Assembly: GCA_012970285.1 (NCBI GenBank)
Contig: JIBW01000006.1
Span: forward strand, 186,001-250,000
DNA: 64,000 nt
DNA from: Bacillaceae bacterium JMAK1
GTDB lineage: Bacteria; Bacillota; Bacilli; Bacillales; Marinococcaceae
Reading direction: 5' to 3'
The translations under genes and the position numbers were made by a program. Shown piece by piece: positions 24,726 through 32,364 of this stretch; the first letter of the stretch is position 1; each line of letters opens with the position of its first letter. Below the pieces are notes generated by a model. The model was not told where the DNA came from and made no database searches. It saw only the letters and a list, made by a program, of their open reading frames with translations.

Positions 24726-25613
24726 TTATTCATTAATCCAACTGTCGACTAAATCACGATTTTCCTCAATCCAAGTAGCTGCCACTTCTGCTTCATTGTC
24801 GAGCTCTTGTTGTAACGCTAACAATTCAGAGATCGTTTCATCGTCGAAATAGCTATTGTTCATCCACTCTACAACTTCCGGGTGCTCTTCTGACAACCCA
24901 TTGCGTGCCATATAGTAGATATCGTCTGGTTCACCAAATGTATCATCTGGATCTTCAAGGTACTTTAAATCATACTCTGCAAATGTCCAATGGGGATTCC
25001 AAAGTGTAACGGCGATCGGTTCTTCATTTTGATATGCAGAATCGAGCTGTTGAACCATTGCCACTTCTGAAGATGAAGACAACGTAAACTCATCTAAACC
25101 GTAATGAGGCATCACTTCGTCTTCTGTAATTCCCATCATAGCCGCACCGGGATCAATTCCGGTAATCGTACCATCAAGTTCATCATAGTAGTCTTGGAGA
25201 TCAGCAATCGTATGAATGTCTTCCATATATGTAGGAACTGCTATGCCTAATGTTGCTTCTTCATAAAGTACAGCTTCTTCTTGAATCTCGATCTCCTCAG
25301 AATCCTTCTGTACATAGGCATCATCTGTAAACGGTAACCACGCAACAAATCCTACATCAAGGTCTGCTCCAGCAACCCCTTCAAAAATAAATGCCTTCTC
25401 AAAGGAATTTAACGTAACATCATATCCTTGTTCCTCAAGAATTTGTGTCCACAGATGGGCAAATGCAGTCGCCTCAGTGTATGTCGTATGACCTAGCGAA
25501 ATTTCCTTTGAATCTGAACCTTCCACTGATTCACTTCCACTTTCATTCTCACCACAAGCAACTAGGACTGTTGTTAGAGCAGCTGTTGTCATAAACGCTG
25601 ACATTTTCTTCAT
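24726..25613 (-). CDS. Glycine betaine/quaternary-amine ABC transporter substrate-binding lipoprotein, orphan
   Basis: 295 residues, OpuAC/ProX-type binding protein. An N-terminal lipoprotein signal ends in LVACGE (lipid on Cys20), followed by an acidic linker. Aromatic residues spread through the mature part (AFAHLWTQIL, FVAWLPF, TLWNPHWTFAEY) are in keeping with a quaternary-amine aromatic cage. No OpuA ATPase or permease lies nearby, so it is an orphan component that may feed a remote OpuA-type transporter. A BCCT carrier for the same type of solute lies 3 kb away. Confidence 0.85.
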   Translation of the reverse strand: MKKMSAFMTTAALTTVLVACGENESGSESVEGSDSKEISLGHTTYTEATAFAHLWTQILEEQGYDVTLNSFEKAFIFEGVAGADLDVGFVAWLPFTDDAYVQKDSEEIEIQEEAVLYEEATLGIAVPTYMEDIHTIADLQDYYDELDGTITGIDPGAAMMGITEDEVMPHYGLDEFTLSSSSEVAMVQQLDSAYQNEEPIAVTLWNPHWTFAEYDLKYLEDPDDTFGEPDDIYYMARNGLSEEHPEVVEWMNNSYFDDETISELLALQQELDNEAEVAATWIEENRDLVDSWINE

Positions 25614-25724
25614 GTTGTTCCATCCTACTAATATGTTTAAAATTCATTAGATAAAAGAATAAAGCAATTCTCGATATAGTGAAAGAAATCCAGCTTACAT
25701 TCTCTTCTAGAAAACCTTCCCAAG

Positions 25725-25753
25725 TTGACATCATCGGGTTCAGTCCATACAAT
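25725..25753 (+). promoter_or_regulatory. Strong sigma-A promoter for the leader and GNAT gene
   Basis: TTGACA (25725-25730, perfect), 17-base spacer, TACAAT (25748-25753). It gives a leader of about 120 bases before the GNAT start at 25884. Confidence 0.7.
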
Positions 25754-25780
25754 TTAAGTAATTGAATGGGAGGTTTTTGT

Positions 25781-25842
25781 TTGTATAACTTATGTTCATT
25801 ACTGGGGTGTAAACGTTCTTAATACGCGTTTTTATTAAGAAC
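25781..25842 (+). promoter_or_regulatory. Leader with 13-codon ORF and hairpin upstream of the GNAT gene
   Basis: GGGAGG (25768-25773) is followed after 7 bases by a TTG-initiated ORF of 13 codons (25781-25822, peptide LYNLCSLLGCKRS). Its last codons form the 5' arm of a perfect 10-bp hairpin GTTCTTAATA / TATTAAGAAC (25815-25842). A short peptide ending inside a hairpin in the 5' leader is the layout of ribosome-controlled attenuators. No obvious terminator follows the hairpin directly, although six T lie 10 bases on. Confidence 0.4.
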
Positions 25843-25883
25843 AAATGTTAACTTTTTTCCACTCAACGTAAAGGAGAATCATT

Positions 25884-26414
25884 GTGAAGATTTCCATACG
25901 AGAGGAACACCCATCTGACGATAAAGAAATTGAATGTGTTATTGAAATGGCATTTCGACACGCAGAGCATACGGATCACCAAGAGCACAAGCTCGTCGCA
26001 AAGATTCGTGAGACCAATGCGTATCAACCTGATTTAACGTTTGTTGCAGTTGATAACGAGCGTATTGTAGGGCACATCGTGCTATCTAAGATTACGATTA
26101 AAAACGACAATGATCATGCTGACTCCTTAGCACTCGCACCTGTTTCTGTCTTACCTGTTTATCAAGGTAGGGGTATTGGTAGCCAGTTAATTCAGCATGC
26201 ACTATCGAAAGCAACTGAACTTGGTCATCAATCGGTGATTGTTCTTGGACACGAGGCGTATTACCCAAGGTTTGGGTTCACTCGTGCAAGTGACTGGAAG
26301 ATTGTTGCACCATTTGACGTGCCTGATGAGTCCTTTATGGCAATTGAATTACAACCAAACGCATTGCAACACGTGCACGGAACGGTTCATTACTCACGTG
26401 CATTTAACGAATAG
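25884..26414 (+). CDS. YhbS-like GNAT N-acetyltransferase
   Basis: 176 residues from GTG 25884 behind AAAGGAG. The acetyl-CoA loop reads YQGRGIGSQLIQHAL (about 92-106), followed by the YhbS (COG3153) pattern VIVLGHEAYYPRFGF and a C-terminal AIELQPNAL. Substrate unknown. It lies downstream of a strong promoter and an unusual peptide-encoding leader, and just upstream of the structured region before the MutS2-like gene. Confidence 0.85.
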   Translation: MKISIREEHPSDDKEIECVIEMAFRHAEHTDHQEHKLVAKIRETNAYQPDLTFVAVDNERIVGHIVLSKITIKNDNDHADSLALAPVSVLPVYQGRGIGSQLIQHALSKATELGHQSVIVLGHEAYYPRFGFTRASDWKIVAPFDVPDESFMAIELQPNALQHVHGTVHYSRAFNE

Positions 26415-26434
26415 AAACGATAAGGGGAATATTT

Positions 26435-26634
26435 ATGTTACTGGCGGTTCTTAACTAATCCAGCAATTGGATACGAAGCATACGTTTAAAATTGCGTCTA
26501 CTAGGCGCTTCTTTGTCGTGCGTATGTTTCCTTGTTAAGAACTCGTTCTATAACTCGCGTACCTTACCGACAGTTTGTGTGAAGACCAGACTGTCTAATT
26601 GATCGCTGTGAACGGTTGTTCACAGCGATTTTTG
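26435..26634 (+). ncRNA. Structured leader (tiny ORF, nested stems, terminator) upstream of the MutS2-like gene
   Basis: AAGGGGA is followed by a 7-codon ORF (26435-26458, MLLAVLN). Its last three codons (GTTCTTAAC, 26447-26455) are perfectly complementary to GTTAAGAAC at 26534-26542. Inside that closing stem are CATACG/CGTATG (26479-26484 with 26521-26526) and a small GCGTC/GGCGC hairpin. The 3' arm can alternatively pair with TCTATAAC at 26547-26554. Then come a 9-bp hairpin (26569-26595) and an intrinsic terminator. This could be a cis-acting attenuator or a separate small RNA; no known riboswitch class was recognised. Confidence 0.4.
26602..26634 (+). terminator. Intrinsic terminator in the leader before the MutS2-like gene
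   Basis: Perfect 12-bp stem ATCGCTGTGAAC / GTTCACAGCGAT with a 4-base loop and a T-rich tail, 58 bases before the MutS2-like start codon. Confidence 0.8.
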
Positions 26635-26691
26635 TATATACTGTGATCAATCGTTCCGGCGATCTTCAACAAGATCTTAGGAGGATATAAA

Positions 26692-28617
26692 ATGAACAAC
26701 CAAACATTAGACGTCTTAGGCTATAACAAAGTCATTCAAGACATTATGGACTATGCAAGAACAGAGCGTGGGAAAGAAACGATTCACCAATTAAAGCCAA
26801 TGGTTAACGAACGACGAATCTCTCAGTTACTCACTGAAATTGAAGAAGCGATTGAAATCTTAAAAATCAGCAGTAGTGTACCGATTCACACGGTCGATGA
26901 CATTGAACAACTCATCACTCAAGGAAAGAAAGGATTATTCATTCGAGCCGATCAGTTCTCTCGTATTCTGTCATTCCTTGATCATTGTACGAAGTTAAAA
27001 CGATTTATGAAGGATAAAGAATATGCTGCACCAACTGTAAGTGCATATGCTTTTTCTATTGAAGATGTAACAGAACTCGAAGAAACCATTTCGTCATCCC
27101 TTCGCAATGGTCGCGTCGATGATTACGCATCGAAATCATTAACGGACTTAAGAAGACAACTCGGAGAACTTGAAGATCGCATGAAAGCACGAGTACAAGA
27201 CCTCGCCCGCGGAAAAAAGTACGCATCTTATTTACAAGATACCGTCGTGTCTGAACGACAAGGACGATTTGTTTTGCAAGTCAAAAAAGAATACAAAAGC
27301 AAAGTACCAGGAACCGTCATGGACACGTCCGCTTCTGGTTCCACGGTCTTCGTTGAACCTGCTGAGATTTCTTCAATTCAAGAAGAGCTCAACCTTTACA
27401 AAATGATGGAAGAAGCGGAAGTTGAACGGATCCTTTTTGAACTAACTGCTGAGTTCTTGGATTATGAGCATACGCTAATGCTCGCGCTTGACGTGATGCA
27501 CAACTATGATGTTCTTTTCGCCAAAGCAAAGTACTGCCAAGCAATTGACGGAACAAGACCAATTTTAACTGATGACAAAACGATGCATTTAAAAGAAGCT
27601 CGTCATCCTGAACTAAAAGACAACGCGGTACCCCTTTCAATTGAATTCGGCGAACAAGAACGAGCTCTTGTCATTACAGGACCAAACACAGGTGGAAAAA
27701 CGGTTACGTTAAAGACTGTAGGTTTGCTTACTGTCATGGGTCAAGCAGGATTATTAATCCCAGCAAAGAGCGGTAGTAAAACGGGGATTTTCCAACAAGT
27801 CTTCATCGACATTGGTGATGGACAGAGCATCGAAGACAATTTAAGTACGTTTAGCTCGAGGCTCGTCTCGATTATTCAAATTCTTGAGCAAGCAAACGAT
27901 CATTCCCTCGTCTTCCTTGATGAGCTAGGTTCAGGAACAGATCCAGCAGAAGGAATGGGCCTTGCGATTGCCATCCTTGAGCAGCTATATAAAAAAGGAG
28001 CAACGCTGTTCGCAACGACTCATTACAACGAGATGAAAACATTCGCAGAAGGAGCGGAAGGCTTCATAAACGGCTCAATGGAATTTGATTTAGAAACCTT
28101 AAAACCAACCTACCGTTTACTTCTTGGTGAGAGCGGTAAGAGTCAAGCCTTCGAAATCGCCTTAAAGCTCGGTTTACATCCACAAATTGTCGAACAGGCA
28201 CATGAACGAGCTTACAAAGAAAGTGGCCATTATAAAGAACGCTTTTCTTCTGAGACATTAAATAAAGACGCATTAAAACGACAAATCACGATCAACCGTT
28301 ACGCCGATTACAAGAAGAAGAAATTAGTTGGCGACGTGAAACAGTTCGATCAAGGTGACAATGTGAAAATCCAAGCTTCAGATGAGATTGGCATTGTCTA
28401 CACGGGACCTGATGAACGTGGCAATTATGTCATTCAAGTTAAAGGTGAAAAGAAAACGTACAATCATAAACGGTTAACACTTTATATCCAAGCTGAAGAT
28501 TTGTATCCCGAAGACTATGATTTTGATATTATCTTCAAAAGTAAGTCGTATCGGAAAATCAAAAATGACTTGTCACGTAAACATGTAGACGGATTAACTC
28601 TCGAAGACGAAGACTAG
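26692..28617 (+). CDS. MutS2-like ATPase without the Smr nuclease domain
   Basis: 641 residues against about 785 for Bacillus MutS2. Present are the MutS2 N-terminal core and lever helices (1-310), the ATPase with Walker A TGPNTGGKT near 329, the Walker B region FLDELGSGTDPAEG near 408, and a C-terminal KOW-like segment (DQGDNVKIQASDEIGIVY, about 555-600). The protein ends without the Smr domain that nicks DNA or RNA. MutS2 recognises branched DNA and, in B. subtilis, collided ribosomes. A Smr-less paralogue might bind or split ribosomes without cutting. Start ATG has TAGGAGG upstream. Confidence 0.85.
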   Translation: MNNQTLDVLGYNKVIQDIMDYARTERGKETIHQLKPMVNERRISQLLTEIEEAIEILKISSSVPIHTVDDIEQLITQGKKGLFIRADQFSRILSFLDHCTKLKRFMKDKEYAAPTVSAYAFSIEDVTELEETISSSLRNGRVDDYASKSLTDLRRQLGELEDRMKARVQDLARGKKYASYLQDTVVSERQGRFVLQVKKEYKSKVPGTVMDTSASGSTVFVEPAEISSIQEELNLYKMMEEAEVERILFELTAEFLDYEHTLMLALDVMHNYDVLFAKAKYCQAIDGTRPILTDDKTMHLKEARHPELKDNAVPLSIEFGEQERALVITGPNTGGKTVTLKTVGLLTVMGQAGLLIPAKSGSKTGIFQQVFIDIGDGQSIEDNLSTFSSRLVSIIQILEQANDHSLVFLDELGSGTDPAEGMGLAIAILEQLYKKGATLFATTHYNEMKTFAEGAEGFINGSMEFDLETLKPTYRLLLGESGKSQAFEIALKLGLHPQIVEQAHERAYKESGHYKERFSSETLNKDALKRQITINRYADYKKKKLVGDVKQFDQGDNVKIQASDEIGIVYTGPDERGNYVIQVKGEKKTYNHKRLTLYIQAEDLYPEDYDFDIIFKSKSYRKIKNDLSRKHVDGLTLEDED

Positions 28618-28624
28618 CCATGTA

Positions 28625-28660
28625 AAAAGACGAAGCGGCAACACTGCCGTTTCGTCTTTT
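28625..28660. terminator. Bidirectional terminator, mutS2-like gene / BCCT gene
   Basis: 16-bp stem AAAAGACGAAGCGGCA / TGCCGTTTCGTCTTTT with one G-U pair and a 4-base loop, between convergent stop codons. Confidence 0.9.
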
Positions 28661-28664
28661 CTAG

Positions 28665-30233
28665 TTAATCTTTGTCGGTTGTTGAAGGATCGTCTTCATC
28701 GTTCTTTGTGGATTGTTTTTTAACAACAAGTTGTGGCTGATTCGTAGAAAACTGATTTCGTTCCGACCTGAGTGACTTGATTAGTGAAAAGACCATCATG
28801 AGTAAGATAATCGAGAAAGGAAAAGCAGCGATGATCATCACATTTTGTACTGCCTGAAGCCCACCACTATAAAGTAGGGCAATTGCTGTGACAGAGAGCA
28901 CAAGCCCCCAAACGAACTTAATCCCATTCGGCGGGTTATTCGAGCCGTTTGTTGAATGCATCCCGAGTACAAATGTTGCTGAGTCTGCAGATGTAATAAA
29001 AAACACGGCAATGAGTACAATCGTGACGATTGACGTTATCGTGCTGATCGGCATCGTACTAAGCATTCCAAACATCATTTCTTCATTCGTTAATGAACTT
29101 AAATTGATGACGTCATTCAATTCCAAAGACATTGCCGTTCCCCCGACGAATGAAAACCAGATAAACCCTACAATCGACGGGACAATTAAAACAGCAATCG
29201 TAAACTCACGTAATGTACGTCCTCGTGACACCCGGGCAATAAACGTTCCAACATAAGGGGACCATGCAATCCACCACGCCCAATAAAAGATCGTCCAATC
29301 ATTAATCCACTCCCTAGCATCTGGGCTACCTGGAGCTATTCTAAAACTGAGCTCAGGTAACGTTTGCAAGTAAGTACCTAATGTATTCGTGAACAAATTC
29401 AACGAAAACATCGTTGAACCAAAAGTTGCTATAAAAATTAGCAAAATTAATGCTAGAATCATGTTGAAGTTACTAAGTATACGAATTCCCTTGTTCAATC
29501 CAGTCATCGCTGATGTTAAGAATAAAACCGTGACGATGACAATAATGATCGTTTGAATCCAAAAATTAATCGGCAGATCGAATAGATACGAGATCCCACC
29601 ATTCATTTGAACGGCTCCAAAACCAAGGCTTGTCACAATCCCTGTAACGGTCGCCACTAGCCCGAACCCATCAATAAACTTTCCTTTTAGACCACTCGTG
29701 TCCATAAGTGGAGACAATGTTCCACTAATCAAGCCCGGTTTTCCCTTACGGAAATTAAAATAAGCAAGGCAGACAGCAATAATGGCATAAATCCCCCAAG
29801 CATGAATTCCATAGTGGAAAAACACAAATCGCATTGATTCACGTGCGGCTTCAATCGTTCCTTCTTCCACGGTCGGTGAATTAATCGCAAAGTGTGACAG
29901 CGGTTCTGCTGCACCGAAGAAGACAAGTCCAATCCCCATCCCGGCACTAAACAACATCGCAAACCATGTTAAGTACCCATACTCTGGTTTGTCATCATCT
30001 TTTCCGAGCTTAATTTTTCCGTACGGACTAATAATAATAAATAAACAGACAAGCGCGAAGAGCGTCACGGCAATAAGGTAATACCAGCCAAACGTACTTG
30101 AAATAAACTGCTGAACCGTTGCAGTAATTTGTTCGAGTTGAGTCGGTAAAAGAACTGCGGCTAAAATGACGACTAATAACGCCCCTACAGCCCAATAAAA
30201 CACCGGTTGTATTCGACCATATGCTGTTTTCAT
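28665..30233 (-). CDS. BCCT-family glycine betaine/choline transporter (OpuD-like)
   Basis: 522 residues, twelve membrane helices and a hydrophilic, acidic C-terminal tail (residues 480-522). The sodium-type GMGIG motif of betaine carriers is present (FSAGMGIGLVFFG, about 93-105), as is the Trp-rich substrate box FYWAWWIAWSPYVGTF near 320. It imports a quaternary-ammonium osmoprotectant with Na+. Start ATG has AAAGGAG. Together with the orphan betaine-binding lipoprotein it suggests osmotic adaptation. Confidence 0.9.
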   Translation of the reverse strand: MKTAYGRIQPVFYWAVGALLVVILAAVLLPTQLEQITATVQQFISSTFGWYYLIAVTLFALVCLFIIISPYGKIKLGKDDDKPEYGYLTWFAMLFSAGMGIGLVFFGAAEPLSHFAINSPTVEEGTIEAARESMRFVFFHYGIHAWGIYAIIAVCLAYFNFRKGKPGLISGTLSPLMDTSGLKGKFIDGFGLVATVTGIVTSLGFGAVQMNGGISYLFDLPINFWIQTIIIVIVTVLFLTSAMTGLNKGIRILSNFNMILALILLIFIATFGSTMFSLNLFTNTLGTYLQTLPELSFRIAPGSPDAREWINDWTIFYWAWWIAWSPYVGTFIARVSRGRTLREFTIAVLIVPSIVGFIWFSFVGGTAMSLELNDVINLSSLTNEEMMFGMLSTMPISTITSIVTIVLIAVFFITSADSATFVLGMHSTNGSNNPPNGIKFVWGLVLSVTAIALLYSGGLQAVQNVMIIAAFPFSIILLMMVFSLIKSLRSERNQFSTNQPQLVVKKQSTKNDEDDPSTTDKD

Positions 30234-30251
30234 AACAATTCCTTCTCCTTT

Positions 30252-30320
30252 ATGTTACATTCCTTCTTCTAGTGTGGTCCTTCTCTACTTCGAACATGTA
30301 CGTTAACCATTATGTAACAT
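30252..30320. promoter_or_regulatory. Inverted 9-mers upstream of the BCCT gene
   Basis: ATGTTACAT (30252-30260) and its exact complement ATGTAACAT (30312-30320), centres 60 bases apart, both upstream of the minus-strand BCCT gene. Candidate operator pair; chance cannot be excluded. Confidence 0.25.
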
Positions 30321-30493
30321 TTACCTTCTTTTACTAGGATGTGGCTTGGAATTAGATTATGTACGTTCATTTATTCAATACCACATTGACCTTCTGCTTT
30401 TGTTACTATAGGCTGTATAGTGCGTTTCATTTTGTGCAACACTAAAATGGAAACTTGTCCCACCTACTACACGATTCCATACGGAGTGAACAA

Positions 30494-31096
30494 ATGCTTA
30501 CATACAAAGATGCGTGGAAAGTCATCGACTTTTGCGAAGAACAAGGGTACGTTACCCATAAAGAGACGTTACGACTTGAAGTTGTCCGCTCAAAAAAAGA
30601 AATTAAGAACTACCCAGAACATATTCATGAAGACCTACAAAGAGTAGGTGGTGTGAGTAACATCGATCCTCAAAGCTTAATCAGCACGATTTACTTATAC
30701 CCCCATCAGGTTGCTGAAAATGTAAAAGCACACGGCCACCATTCTAAGGTTGCGACGGCTGTAACGGTCCAATTGCTGCTTCATGAAATGCGCCACCACG
30801 TGCAACGCACCGACTTACGTAATTACGGTTGGGAGTTGCAACAAGATTATCAGCTTTATCATGAACACGACCGAGCGAATGATCATTGGACTGAAAAAGA
30901 TGCCGATGCTTTTTCTACAAACCTTCTTTACGACCATGCAACTGAACTTGCTAAATTGCTAAAAGTCCAAGAAGAGCGCATGCAGATTTATGAAAATCGT
31001 GCCCACGATGCTTTTCCTGATTTTGACCGTTTTAAAGAACAGTACCAACAGATTCGCGAAAAGATCATTGAGTTAAACAAACAGGAAAACGCCTAA
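30494..31096 (+). CDS. HExxH-motif (putative zinc metallopeptidase-like) protein
   Basis: 200 residues from ATG 30494, which has CGGAGTGA seven bases upstream; the frame reaches back to 30455 without a start signal. A clear zinc-binding HEMRHHVQ lies near residues 97-104 (HExxH), followed about 35 residues later by HWTEKDADAF, which offers a Glu/Asp third ligand. The rest is charged and partly helical. No signal peptide or membrane segment, so cytoplasmic. It resembles uncharacterised Bacillus proteins (DUF3920-like, recalled with modest confidence); no substrate can be proposed. Single-gene unit. Confidence 0.65.
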   Translation: MLTYKDAWKVIDFCEEQGYVTHKETLRLEVVRSKKEIKNYPEHIHEDLQRVGGVSNIDPQSLISTIYLYPHQVAENVKAHGHHSKVATAVTVQLLLHEMRHHVQRTDLRNYGWELQQDYQLYHEHDRANDHWTEKDADAFSTNLLYDHATELAKLLKVQEERMQIYENRAHDAFPDFDRFKEQYQQIREKIIELNKQENA

Positions 31097-31115
31097 AGTT
31101 AGGCGTTTTCCTGTT
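31078..31115. terminator. Bidirectional terminator, HExxH gene / ygeY
   Basis: Perfect 17-bp stem from 31078-31094 and 31099-31115 with AAGT loop, overlapping the end of the HExxH gene. Confidence 0.9.
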
Positions 31116-32288
31116 TTAAATTTCAGCAATCGTTGCCACGTAAAAGGCACAAGCTTCATGGATTTTCTTCACTTCACAACTTTCATTGTTCATATGTGCT
31201 AATTTGTATTCTCCAGGACCAAAACCAATTGTCGGAATTCCTTGTGAAACTGGCGTAACCGCATTTGTGCCAAAATCCCAAAAATCAAATGCTGGCGGTT
31301 TAGCAAATACTTTCTCATAGGCGTTGATTAAATGTCTTGTTAGTGGATGATCTTCAGTAATTTCCCACGGTTCATGTAGAGGTTCATAGTGAATGTTCGC
31401 ACCTGTCCAACTCGTGCGATGCAAAGAACCGATTTCCCACACTGCGTCCAACCCGTTCACGATGTGGTCCATCTCTTTTTTAACCGTCTCTTCACCTTCT
31501 CCGAGCACTAACCGGCGATCGAGATAAATTTCACACTCAGAAGGAACGGCATTTAACGACGCACTCGTGCTTGATATATTCGATAATACGAGTGTGCCTG
31601 ACGCAATTTCATTACGCATCAATTGATGATTTTGCTCTTCTACTCTGCGGATGACTTCTGCCATTTTATAAACGGCGTTGTCTCCTTTTTCAGGAGCAGA
31701 ACCGTGGGCAGACGTGCCGAACGTTCTTACACGTACTTGTGCTTTCCCCCGGTGACCTAGAACAATTTTGTTATCTGAAGGTTCGCAAATAATCATATAG
31801 TCGGGTTTCGTTTGAGGAAAATCGTTAAACAAATGGTTTAAGTTCTCACCATCACAAAACTCTTCATCAACGGTGCACGTTATGTAGACGGTCTTTCCAT
31901 TCAGTAGTTTTAAATCTTTCGCCACTTTCGCAGCATACAATGAAGCTACAATAGATGATTTCATGTCTACAGACCCTCGTCCGTAGATTCTGCCTTCTTT
32001 AAGTTCTCCTGAAAAAGGAGGCACAATCCATTCGTCTTCCTCATGCACTTCAACCGTATCCATATGAGAATCTAACATGACAATTTTGTCGCCATCTCCA
32101 ACACGACCAACAACGTTCCCGATCGAATCAATCCATACTTCATCAAAACCTAACGATTCCATTTTTGTTTTGATATTGTGCGCCACTTGCTTTTCGTCAC
32201 CCGAAAAACTTTTAATTCGAACGAGTTGCTGCACATAGTCGAAAATCTCTTGTTCATATTCCTTTAGTGCATCAACTAACTTCTTCAT
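31116..32288 (-). CDS. ygeY: YgeY-type M20 amidohydrolase
   Basis: 390 residues. M20 motifs are visible: LDSHMDTVEV (about 70-79), GRGSVDMKSSI (about 98-108), TVDEEFCDGENL (about 131-142) and the terminal HMNNE. The pattern, including CDGENLNHLF and DFWDFGTNAV, matches the YgeY subfamily, which in enteric bacteria is encoded next to diaminopropionate ammonia-lyase. Here too it directly follows that gene (76 bases). Its substrate is probably an N-acylated or peptide form that yields the lyase substrate; this is inference. Confidence 0.85.
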   Translation of the reverse strand: MKKLVDALKEYEQEIFDYVQQLVRIKSFSGDEKQVAHNIKTKMESLGFDEVWIDSIGNVVGRVGDGDKIVMLDSHMDTVEVHEEDEWIVPPFSGELKEGRIYGRGSVDMKSSIVASLYAAKVAKDLKLLNGKTVYITCTVDEEFCDGENLNHLFNDFPQTKPDYMIICEPSDNKIVLGHRGKAQVRVRTFGTSAHGSAPEKGDNAVYKMAEVIRRVEEQNHQLMRNEIASGTLVLSNISSTSASLNAVPSECEIYLDRRLVLGEGEETVKKEMDHIVNGLDAVWEIGSLHRTSWTGANIHYEPLHEPWEITEDHPLTRHLINAYEKVFAKPPAFDFWDFGTNAVTPVSQGIPTIGFGPGEYKLAHMNNESCEVKKIHEACAFYVATIAEI

Positions 32289-32364
32289 TTAAGACTCTCC
32301 CCTTTCCTTTGCGAATCACAAACCGTAAGCGTCGACCGTGTAATCTTGACGCCCCGCTGGTCAG

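Noticed and set aside
25884-28617. Two leaders with shared GTTCTTAA/TTAAGAAC as ends of a mobile element carrying the GNAT gene.
   Set aside because: No target-site duplication, transposase or long terminal repeat; the shared core is only 8 bp and fits RNA hairpins better.
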